DNA of 6,441 nt. Source: a bacterium. GTDB taxonomy: Bacteria; Vulcanimicrobiota; Vulcanimicrobiia; Vulcanimicrobiales; SCRA01. Of this stretch, positions 1-6,224 are shown in pieces; within the stretch, counting starts at the first letter, position 1; every line of letters starts with the position of its first letter. Made by a program: the position numbers and the translations under genes. The notes beneath the pieces are model-generated. The model saw nothing but the letters and a program-made list of their open reading frames with translations. It did not search any database and was not told where the DNA came from. Location: contig JAGWST010000491.1 of the NCBI GenBank assembly GCA_028869325.1, positions 1 through 6,441 of the forward strand, written 5' to 3'.

Positions 1-550
1 ACAGATATCGATGTGCTCCGGCCAAGCGCGCGACATCGCCTTCGAGTCGGCGCGATCCGTGGACCTCGCGGCGTACCTCGAGATGATCGAGGGTAAGACG
101 GCGGCGCTCTTCCGTGCCACGGCGCAGATGGGGGCGATCGCGGCGGGAGCGGACCAGATGCGCGCGCGAGCCTATGGCGAGCTTGCGCGGCTCTACGGCA
201 TCGCCTTCCAGATACAAGACGACCTCTTGGGCATCTGGGGAACGCCGGAGATCACGGGAAAGCCGAGCGGTGCCGATCTGCGCAAGCGCAAGTGGACCTA
301 TCCGGTGGTGTGGGGGATCGCATCGGGGGCTTGCGAGGTGGCCGATGCCTATCACCGCGGCGATGCGCTGGACGATTTGGCGGTGGAGGCCGCGCGTGCG
401 GCACTCGAGCGTGCCGGAGCGCAAGCGGCGGCCGAAGAGGCGCTGGACCGTTATCTCGAGCGCGCGGAGACGGTGGCGCGCGAGGGTCGCCTCGACACGG
501 CCGGCAGCGTGCGCGCCTTCTTGGCGCAGGGGGCCCGCCGGAGCGCGTGA
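1..550 (+). CDS. Polyprenyl (isoprenyl) diphosphate synthase, C-terminal part; 5' end outside window
   Basis: This is a trans-isoprenyl diphosphate synthase, which condenses isopentenyl diphosphate onto an allylic diphosphate in the cytoplasm to make prenyl chains for carriers, quinones or terpenoids. The reading frame is open from base 2 to the TGA at 548-550, so about 182 C-terminal residues are present and the N-terminal half, with the first Asp-rich motif, is missing. Visible family marks in order are a GQARDI helix (about 26-43), an EGKTAALF segment (about 89-112) with the conserved Lys, the second Asp-rich region FQIQDDLLGIWG (about 206-241; the two Asp codons are 218-223), and GKPSGADLRKRK (about 260-295) followed by TYPVV. 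The third Asp of a classical DDxxD motif is Gly here (DDLLG), a variant I know from other bacterial members. Chain length cannot be judged without the N-terminal half. Family assignment is firm; the precise product is open. Confidence 0.92.
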   Translation, partial: QISMCSGQARDIAFESARSVDLAAYLEMIEGKTAALFRATAQMGAIAAGADQMRARAYGELARLYGIAFQIQDDLLGIWGTPEITGKPSGADLRKRKWTYPVVWGIASGACEVADAYHRGDALDDLAVEAARAALERAGAQAAAEEALDRYLERAETVAREGRLDTAGSVRAFLAQGARRSA

Positions 551-587
551 AACGGCTCTCCGCGACAACTCTAACCAGCACCACCTG

Positions 588-593
588 AGGAGG
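588..593 (+). promoter_or_regulatory. Shine-Dalgarno AGGAGG for the large glycosyltransferase gene
   Basis: A full AGGAGG lies four bases before the GTG at 598. It is the strongest ribosome binding site in the window and decides the start of the 1054-residue protein. It sits in the 47-base gap after the polyprenyl synthase stop; I see no convincing promoter or terminator in that gap. Confidence 0.8.
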
Positions 594-597
594 TTGC

Positions 598-3500
598 GTG
601 GCGTCCAAGAATGCCGATCTGTCCGTGCGCGTCACGGAGGGCGCAAGCGTGCGCGAGGCGCTGCCGCTGCTCGGCATCTTGGCCCTCGGCCTCGTCGTCC
701 GCCTGCTCTTTCTGCCTTCCGAGGGCTACAAGAACGATATCGATTCGTTCGAAAGCTGGGCGCTGACGCTCTACGACCACGGCGTGCGGGCCTTCTACCA
801 CTCCACCAGTTTCGTCGACTATCCGCCCGGCTATCTCTGGGTACTCGCGGCGGTGGGCTGGATCTATCACGTGCTGCACGTCTCCGATGGTGCGGCCGGC
901 TACTACGTGCTGCGCGACCTGATCAAGCTGCCCGGCATCTTGGCCGATCTCGGATGCGCGGCCGTGATCTACTCACTGGCGCTGCGCTTCGTGCCGCGCG
1001 CGGGGGCATTGGGCGCCGCGGCGCTCTTCGCGCTCAACCCCGCCACGATCTACATCTCGGCATACTGGGGGCAGGTCGACGCCGTCTCGGCGCTCTTCGC
1101 GTTGGGAGCGCTGCTCGCGACGCTGCGGCGCCGCCCGCTCTGGGCGTGGACGCTGCTCTCGATCGCTGTTCTGGTCAAGCCGCAAGCCTTGGTCTTGGCG
1201 CCGTTGATCGTCGTCTACGACGCTCTGCAAGGCGGGCTCTTGCGGCGGCCGCTGCGCTGGATCGCGGGCCCGGCGCTCGCCGTGGCAATAGGCTACCTTA
1301 TCGCGGCACCGTTCGCGCCGCAGCCGTGGAACCCGATCGGGACGCTGGCCTGGCTCATCGAGCGCTACCTGCACGGCACGGCGGTCTATCCGTACAGCTC
1401 GATCAACGCCTTCAATATTTACGCCGTCGCGCGCTCGTTCTGGCAGCCGGATGCTCAGACGATCGGCTTCCTGCCGCAATCCGCGTGGGGCATCGCGCTG
1501 GTTCTGGCGGCCTGCGCGATGATCGTCTGGCGCTACGCGCAACGGCGAGACGACCGCTCGTTCCTGGAGGCGGGGCTGCTGGTCTCGCTGGCGCTCTTCC
1601 TCTTTGCCACGCGGATGCACGAGCGCTATATCTACAACGGCTTTGCGATCGCGCTGCTGCTGGCGCCGATGGCGCGGCGCTACCTGGTGGCGGCGCTCCT
1701 GCTCTCGGCGACCCTCTTTGCGAACCTGGTGTACTCGTACGACTATCTGGGCGTGATGAACAACCACGTGGCAGGCGTCGACCCCACCAACTTGATGCCC
1801 ACGATCAGCCATCCGGCGGCGCTGGCCAACGTGCTGCTCTTCGCCTACCTCTCGTACGTCTTTCTCGGTGGCGAGGAGCCCGCCGGAGCCTCATCCGCCG
1901 CCGTCGCGGGTAGCGTGGGGGGCATGGAGCAGGCGCAGCCTCCGGCGCAGGGCTGGGTGCTGCTGCGGGAGCGCATCCGCTCCTGGTTCTCGCCGCTCGA
2001 GGGCACGGATGCGCTCACGCGCTTGGACTGGCTGATCGCCATCGGCCTGGGCGTGGCCTGCTTCGTCTTGGTGATGATCGACATCGCGCGTCCCAAGACG
2101 CAGATCTTCGACGAGATCTACTACGCGCGCACGGCCAAGGAGTACCTGCTGCACAAAGACGTCTTCGAATGGACGCATCCACCGCTCACCAAGCTCTTGA
2201 TCGCGCTCGGCATCATCTTCAACGGCGGCTATCCGAGGGGCTTCACCAGCTTCGGTTGGCGACTGGCCTCGGCGGTTATGGGCAGCCTCACGGTTCCGCT
2301 GATCTATGCCTTCGCGAAGCGCCTGCTGCGCTCCACGCCGTTTGCCGCCGTCGCCGCGCTGCTGCTCGTCCTCAGCGGCTTCCACTACGTCCAGTCGCGG
2401 ATCGGGACGCCGGAGATCACCGTCGCCTTCTTTGCGCTGGCCTCGCTCTATTGCGCCTACCGTTACGTGCTCGCGACGCAGATACGCGTCGTGGAGCGGC
2501 TGCGCGAGAGCTGGCGGCAAGTGTACGCCGCCGGGATCGCCGCGGCCGCGATCGCGGGGCTGCTGGCGGCATGGCTGACCGGCCTCACGCCGTTCATCTA
2601 CGGCGACGGACGCCCCGACGACACGGCGGCGAGAATCGGCGTCTTCATCGTGGTGGGAGCGGGGGTCTACCTCGCCGCGCGGCTGCTCCTTCCGCGCCTC
2701 TGCGGAGACGGCGAGAGGATCGCCTGCTATGCCGACGGCAGCGAGGTATCGGTCGCCGGCCGCGAGGTGCGAATCGCCTGCGCCGCAAGCGAGATGAACG
2801 GCAAGAGAACGCCGGCATACCGTCGCGAGGGTCTGCAGGCCGGCTTCAGCGCCGAGGGGGCGCTGACGTACGCTACGTCTGAAGGCAGCTGCCTCTTTCA
2901 AACCGATGGAACAATGAGCATCGAGCCCGGCTCGATTCGCCTGCGCGCGCGCGATGCGACGCTCTGGATGTGGCTGATGGCGCTGGCGCTCGCCGGCGTC
3001 GTGGACAGCAAGTGGAACGGCCTCTTCACGCTCTTCTGGGTCGTGATGGCGCTGGCCATCGTCGTCTCGCAGCGGCTCTGGTGCCGCCCCGCCCAGTGGG
3101 GCAACCCGCGCGGCATTCCGCTGGACATCGTCTACGCCGCCATCTTGCTCGTGGTCTCCGGCGTCTACGTGCTCTCGTACATTCCATACTTCACGCTGGG
3201 GCACAACCTCTCGGATTTGATGGGGTTGCAGCGGCAGATGTTTCTCTACCACGATGAGCTGAAGGCCACGCATCCCTACCAGTCGCGCTGGTGGGAGTGG
3301 CCGCTCATCTGGCGGCCGATCTCGTACTACTATCACGACTTTGGCGGCGCGCGGCATATCGTCGCGGAGATCCTCGCGCTGCCCAACCCCGTGAACTGGT
3401 GGCTTGGTCTGCTCAGCGTGCCGGCGATGTTCGTGATCGGCCTGCTGCGGCGCCACAAGGGATTCGCGCTGCTGATCGGGGCCTATCTCTGGCAGTGGCT

Positions 3501-3762
3501 GCCGTGGATCACCAGCCCCCGCATTACCTTCGAGTACCACTTCTTTCCGAATCTGGCCGTCATCTGCATCGCCAATGCCTTGGTCCTGCAAGAGGTATGG
3601 AGGAGCTGGGGTCGCTGGGGGCGCATCGCCGTGGGCGCCTTCTTGCTGGCCGTGGCGTGGGCGTTCGTGTTTTGGTTCCCGATCTGGATCGGGTCGCCGG
3701 TCCCGTACGAGGAGTGGCGCAAGCGGATGCTCATGTGGCTCGTCGGCACCCATTGGATATAG
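598..3762 (+). CDS. Two-module GT-C membrane glycosyltransferase: Gpi18-like module fused to PMT (GT39) mannosyltransferase-like module
   Basis: A 1054-residue polytopic membrane protein that probably moves sugars from polyprenyl-phosphate donors to acceptors outside the cytoplasm. The GTG start is set by AGGAGG at 588-593. Module 1 (about 20-423) has 11-12 hydrophobic segments and GT-C marks: the acidic loop NDIDSF (46-51), DYPPGYL (74-80), WGQVDA (157-162), KPQ (194-196) and MHERYIYN (340-347), as in COG5542/Gpi18-like mannosyltransferases. An Ala/Gly/Ser/Pro-rich linker (about 424-470) follows. Module 2 (about 473-1054) is PMT-like: IFDEIYYA (503-510) with the catalytic-type Asp505-Glu506, THPPLTKL (526-533), SRIGTPE (600-606), SKWNGLF (804-810), and a PMT four-TM C-terminal region with HPYQSRWWEWPL (892-903) and FEYHFFP (978-984). 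Between the PMT helices is an unusual insert (about 641-787) with two extra hydrophobic segments and a soluble part holding Cys702, 710, 728 and 765. Canonical bacterial PMTs are roughly half this length. Donor and acceptor are unknown: protein O-mannosylation or glycolipid synthesis are both possible. Confidence 0.87.
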   Translation: MASKNADLSVRVTEGASVREALPLLGILALGLVVRLLFLPSEGYKNDIDSFESWALTLYDHGVRAFYHSTSFVDYPPGYLWVLAAVGWIYHVLHVSDGAAGYYVLRDLIKLPGILADLGCAAVIYSLALRFVPRAGALGAAALFALNPATIYISAYWGQVDAVSALFALGALLATLRRRPLWAWTLLSIAVLVKPQALVLAPLIVVYDALQGGLLRRPLRWIAGPALAVAIGYLIAAPFAPQPWNPIGTLAWLIERYLHGTAVYPYSSINAFNIYAVARSFWQPDAQTIGFLPQSAWGIALVLAACAMIVWRYAQRRDDRSFLEAGLLVSLALFLFATRMHERYIYNGFAIALLLAPMARRYLVAALLLSATLFANLVYSYDYLGVMNNHVAGVDPTNLMPTISHPAALANVLLFAYLSYVFLGGEEPAGASSAAVAGSVGGMEQAQPPAQGWVLLRERIRSWFSPLEGTDALTRLDWLIAIGLGVACFVLVMIDIARPKTQIFDEIYYARTAKEYLLHKDVFEWTHPPLTKLLIALGIIFNGGYPRGFTSFGWRLASAVMGSLTVPLIYAFAKRLLRSTPFAAVAALLLVLSGFHYVQSRIGTPEITVAFFALASLYCAYRYVLATQIRVVERLRESWRQVYAAGIAAAAIAGLLAAWLTGLTPFIYGDGRPDDTAARIGVFIVVGAGVYLAARLLLPRLCGDGERIACYADGSEVSVAGREVRIACAASEMNGKRTPAYRREGLQAGFSAEGALTYATSEGSCLFQTDGTMSIEPGSIRLRARDATLWMWLMALALAGVVDSKWNGLFTLFWVVMALAIVVSQRLWCRPAQWGNPRGIPLDIVYAAILLVVSGVYVLSYIPYFTLGHNLSDLMGLQRQMFLYHDELKATHPYQSRWWEWPLIWRPISYYYHDFGGARHIVAEILALPNPVNWWLGLLSVPAMFVIGLLRRHKGFALLIGAYLWQWLPWITSPRITFEYHFFPNLAVICIANALVLQEVWRSWGRWGRIAVGAFLLAVAWAFVFWFPIWIGSPVPYEEWRKRMLMWLVGTHWI

Positions 3763-3805
3763 GAACCGCTCGCACTCACAGTCAACCGCGAAGAAAGAGC
3801 TTACC

Positions 3806-4558
3806 ATGTCCGGACACTCCAAGTGGCACAACATCCGTCTTCGCAAAGGCAAGGTCGATGCGCAGCGCGGCGCGCTCTTCACCAAGCTCTCAAAGGAGAT
3901 CATCCTCGCCGCCAAAGGCGGCTCCCCTGATCCGGAGGCCAACTACCGCTTGAAGATGGCGGTCGACAAGGCGCGCGAGAACAACATGCCGATGGACAAC
4001 ATCAAGCGCGCCATCGGGCGCGCCACGGGCGCCGAGGGGGCTAAGGAGATCGAGGAGGTCCGCTACGAGGGCTACGGCCCGCACGGCGTGGCCGTGATCG
4101 TGGACGCCGCGACCGACAACCGCAACCGTACCGCCTCCGAGATGCGCTACGTCTTCAGCCGCAACGGCGGCACGCTGGGGGAGACGGGCAGCGTCGCCTG
4201 GCAGTTCGAGCCCCGTGGTCTGCTAGAAGTGCTCACGGCCGGACGCAGCGAGGATCAGTTGACGGAGCTGGCACTGGTCGACGGCGTGGAGGATCTGCGC
4301 TACGATAGCGAGCGCAGCGAGATCATCACCGGCGTGACGGCGCTGCAGCCGGTGCGCGACGCGCTGGGCGCGGCGGGGCTGAAGGTGAGCGATGCGCGTC
4401 TGTGCATGGAACCGAAGACCACCGTGGCGCTGAGCGGCGAGGAGGCCTCGGCGGTGCTCAAGTTCCTTGATGCGCTCGAGGAGCACGAAGACGTGCAGAG
4501 CGTCTACTCGAACGTCGATCTCTCCGGGGCCGATCTGGAGGCACTCGCCGGAACGTGA
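3806..4558 (+). CDS. yebC: YebC/PmpR/TACO1 family protein
   Basis: A 250-residue cytoplasmic protein of full family length. Long annotated as a DNA-binding transcription regulator, the family has more recently been linked to translation, helping ribosomes through difficult stretches such as polyproline. The start ATG at 3806 gives the hallmark N-terminus MSGHSKWHNI. It is followed by DAQRGALFTKLSKEI (18-32), NMPMDNIKRAIGRATG (60-75), YEGYGPHGVAVIVD (87-100), TDNRNRT (103-109), GGTLGETGSVAWQFEP (121-136) and, near the end, ALEEHEDVQSVYSNVD (223-238), covering all three domains. A weak GAAAGAG (3793-3799) serves as ribosome binding site. The reading frame continues upstream, but that part is an Arg/Ser/Gly-rich shadow of the preceding gene. 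The gap to the glycosyltransferase gene is 43 bases, without a visible terminator. The stop overlaps the next start as GTGA, so expression with the PASTA gene is probably coupled. It is not next to ruvC, a common partner elsewhere. Confidence 0.97.
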   Translation: MSGHSKWHNIRLRKGKVDAQRGALFTKLSKEIILAAKGGSPDPEANYRLKMAVDKARENNMPMDNIKRAIGRATGAEGAKEIEEVRYEGYGPHGVAVIVDAATDNRNRTASEMRYVFSRNGGTLGETGSVAWQFEPRGLLEVLTAGRSEDQLTELALVDGVEDLRYDSERSEIITGVTALQPVRDALGAAGLKVSDARLCMEPKTTVALSGEEASAVLKFLDALEEHEDVQSVYSNVDLSGADLEALAGT

Positions 4559-5547
4559 GCACGCAGGCTCCCCGCGATCGCGGGACGATCGGGCGCTTCG
4601 ACTGGGCGACCTGGGGATTCCCCATCGCCTTGGCGCTGGCGACCGGCGTCTTCGTGTGGTTCGGCAAGACGATCTTCGGCTTCGCCATGCCGGCGGAGAC
4701 GGTGGTCGTCGTTCCGCAGCTGATGGGCCTGACCTTGCCCGACGCCGAGGGACAAGCGTCGCGCGCCGGCCTGCGCATCACCGTGGCCGCCAACGAGGTC
4801 AGCGATACGTTTCCCGAAGGCGTGGTGATGGGGCAGCAGCCGGAACACGGCAAGAGCGTGCGGCCGGGGCGCGCGATCGCCCTGCTGGTCTCCTCCGGCG
4901 TCAAGCTCTTCCCCATGCCGGATCTGCGCTACGACACGCTGCGCGAGGCCAAGATCGAGCTCGCCAGCCTGCAACTGCAGATCAGCAAGACCTATCACGT
5001 GAAGAACGATCAGGTTCGGGCCGACGCCGTGGTGGAGCAGAAGCCCGCGCCGCTGACCAGCGTGCGCGCCGGCAGCGCGGTGACGCTGGGGCTCTCGCAG
5101 GGGCCGCCGCCGTTCATCCAAGTCCCCAACCTGACCGGCGTCGATCTGCCGCAGGCGCTGGCGCGCGCCGGCGATGCGCACGTGCGCCTGGGGCAGATCG
5201 TCTGGACTGCGTTCGGACACAGTGGTCCCCCGCGCGGCCGCGTCGTGCGCCAGTCGCCGGCGGCGGGGCTGCAGATCGATTCGGGGCAGTACGTCAGCCT
5301 GCAGGTGAGCGCGGGGCCCGGCGAGACCGGCTACTCGATCCGTCAGGTCCACGCCACCGTGACGGTGCCGCAACGTGACGACGAGGTGCAGGTGCGGGTG
5401 GTAGCGCATGATGCCACGGGTGCCAGGACGATGTTCGATTCCTATGCGCGCGCGGGTCAGAAGCTGGACTTCACCGTGACGCTCGTGGGCGGCGGCACGC
5501 TGGACACCTATCTCGGCAACGACCTGGTCGACGAGGCGAAAGTATGA
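4555..5547 (+). CDS. Membrane-anchored protein with three PASTA domains and PrkC-like Ig tail, no kinase domain
   Basis: A 330-residue protein with a short basic cytoplasmic tail (1-20), one TM helix (about 21-43) and an outward-facing rest. Three PASTA repeats follow: about 50-114 (VVVPQLMGLTLPDA start), 118-183 (FPMPDLRYDTLREA start) and 187-254 (IQVPNLTGVDLPQA start), each ending in the usual V-S-x-G or LSQG strand. PASTA domains bind peptidoglycan fragments or lipid II in Ser/Thr kinases and penicillin-binding proteins. The C-terminal part (about 262-330), with VTVPQRDDEVQVRVV and ARAGQKLDFTVTLVG, resembles the Ig-like tail after the PASTA repeats of Firmicutes PrkC kinases. No kinase or transpeptidase domain is present. 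The upstream sequence in this frame lies inside yebC, so the kinase was not lost through a wrong start. The GTG start overlaps the yebC stop (GTGA 4555-4558), with GGAGG at 4537-4541 somewhat far upstream. It contains the triple proline GPPPF (183-187). Likely role: cell-wall sensing or binding, perhaps beside a separate kinase. Confidence 0.9.
   Translation: MSTQAPRDRGTIGRFDWATWGFPIALALATGVFVWFGKTIFGFAMPAETVVVVPQLMGLTLPDAEGQASRAGLRITVAANEVSDTFPEGVVMGQQPEHGKSVRPGRAIALLVSSGVKLFPMPDLRYDTLREAKIELASLQLQISKTYHVKNDQVRADAVVEQKPAPLTSVRAGSAVTLGLSQGPPPFIQVPNLTGVDLPQALARAGDAHVRLGQIVWTAFGHSGPPRGRVVRQSPAAGLQIDSGQYVSLQVSAGPGETGYSIRQVHATVTVPQRDDEVQVRVVAHDATGARTMFDSYARAGQKLDFTVTLVGGGTLDTYLGNDLVDEAKV
4571..4584. 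repeat. 14-bp perfect palindrome CCCGCGATCGCGGG at the start of the PASTA gene
   Basis: The 14 bases equal their own reverse complement and contain the octamer GCGATCGC. They lie 13 bases after the GTG start codon of the PASTA gene, within codons 6-10 (Pro-Arg-Asp-Arg-Gly). As RNA they could form a five-bp stem with a four-base loop near the initiation region. Whether they bind a protein or affect initiation cannot be told from this one copy. Confidence 0.4.
5533..5536 (+). promoter_or_regulatory. Ribosome binding site GAGG for rpe, inside the end of the PASTA gene
   Basis: GAGG lies seven bases before the ATG at 5544, within the last codons of the PASTA gene. With the ATGA stop/start overlap it supports the chosen rpe start and translational coupling. 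Confidence 0.6.
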
Positions 5548-6224
5548 GCTCGAATCCCGCTCGCGTCAAGATCGCGCCTTCGCTGCTCTCGGCGAACTTC
5601 GCGCGCATCGCCGAGCAGATCCGGGCCGTGGAGGAGGCCGGCGCCGACTGGCTGCACCTCGACGTCATGGATGGGCACTTCGTGCCGAACCTGACCTGGG
5701 GGCCGAAGATCATCGCCGATCTGCGCCCCTTGACGCGCCTGCCGTTCGACTGCCACTTGATGATCGATGCCCCGGAGCGTTATCTGCGCGACTATCGCGA
5801 GGCGGGCGCCGACTCGATCACCGTCCACTGGGAGGCGTGCCGGCACGCGAGCCGCACGATCCAGCAGATCAAGGAGACCGGCGCGCGCGCCGGCATCTCG
5901 ATCAACCCGGCCACCACCGTGGCCTCGCTCGACGAGCTGCTCGACGATGTGGATCTGATCCTGGTGATGAGCGTGAATCCCGGTTTCGGCGGTCAGCGCT
6001 TCATCCCGCGCTCGTTGGAGAAGGTGCGTCAACTGCGGGTGCGGCTGGAGGAGCGCGGGCTCGATTGCGCCGTCGAGGTCGACGGCGGCGTCGGCGCGGA
6101 GAACGCCGCCGCGCTCGTGATGGCCGGTGCCGACATTCTGGTCATGGGCTCGAGCATCTTCGCCGCCCCGGATCCCGGGGCGGCCTTGCGTGAGATGCGC
6201 GGCCTGCTGGAGTGCGTGCGCTGA
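5544..6224 (+). CDS. rpe: Ribulose-phosphate 3-epimerase
   Basis: Interconverts ribulose 5-phosphate and xylulose 5-phosphate in the pentose phosphate or Calvin pathway, as a cytoplasmic metal-dependent TIM barrel. The 226 residues match the family length. Motifs in order are KIAPSLLSANF (9-19), WLHLDVMDGHFVPNLTWGP (36-54) with His38 and Asp40, CHLMI (70-74) with His71, VHWEA (94-98), MSVNPGFGGQRFIP (142-155) and VEVDGGV (177-183) with Asp180. His38, Asp40, His71 and Asp180 are the expected metal ligands, and the two Asp are the acid/base pair; Ser13 is also in place. The phosphate-binding ends DGG (180-182) and MGSSIF (201-206) are intact. The ATG at 5544 overlaps the PASTA stop as ATGA. The gene seems fully functional. 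Its 3' end (codons 207-214) carries a perfect GC-rich inverted repeat just before thiL. Confidence 0.98.
   Translation: MSSNPARVKIAPSLLSANFARIAEQIRAVEEAGADWLHLDVMDGHFVPNLTWGPKIIADLRPLTRLPFDCHLMIDAPERYLRDYREAGADSITVHWEACRHASRTIQQIKETGARAGISINPATTVASLDELLDDVDLILVMSVNPGFGGQRFIPRSLEKVRQLRVRLEERGLDCAVEVDGGVGAENAAALVMAGADILVMGSSIFAAPDPGAALREMRGLLECVR
6162..6184 (+). repeat. Perfect 10-bp inverted repeat with 3-base loop, inside rpe just before thiL
   Basis: The arms GCCGCCCCGG (6162-6171) and CCGGGGCGGC (6175-6184) are exact reverse complements around a three-base loop ATC. The transcript would form a very stable hairpin. It is coding (Ala-Ala-Pro-Asp-Pro-Gly-Ala-Ala of rpe, residues 207-214). No T-run follows, so an intrinsic terminator is unlikely. 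It ends 27-36 bases before the possible thiL starts. Confidence 0.6.

Noticed and set aside
539..562. CGGAG/CTCCG inverted repeat around the synthase stop codon, considered as a terminator
   Set aside because: Five pairs around a 14-base loop and no T-run; not a credible terminator.
583..594. Small hairpin ACCT-GAGG-AGGT that would cover the Shine-Dalgarno at 588-593
   Set aside because: Only four base pairs; too weak to claim regulation.
114..1913. Long plus-strand open frame (about 599 codons) overlapping the synthase and the glycosyltransferase
   Set aside because: Arg/Ala/Gly-rich with no motif or hydrophobic pattern, and it covers two clear family members in other frames; a GC-bias shadow.
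598..3762. Frameshift or lost stop as the cause of the double glycosyltransferase
   Set aside because: The frame is open throughout, the linker has ordinary composition for a low-complexity linker, and both halves are intact; a sequencing artefact cannot be fully excluded, but nothing in the sequence shows one.
3575..3805. Upstream extension of yebC in frame
   Set aside because: The extension is Arg/Ser/Gly/Cys-rich and lies inside the glycosyltransferase gene; the family N-terminus MSGHSKW begins exactly at 3806.
3763..3805. Promoter or terminator in the gap before yebC
   Set aside because: The 43 bases show neither a stem-loop with a T-run nor a convincing -35/-10 pair.
1891..3942. Long open frame on the minus strand (about 683 codons) opposite the glycosyltransferase
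   Set aside because: It is rich in Arg, Glu, Asp, Gln, Pro and His without any domain motif and mirrors the GC-biased third positions of the real gene. Other minus-strand open frames (for example 973-1812, 4504-5409, 5508-6032) have the same character.
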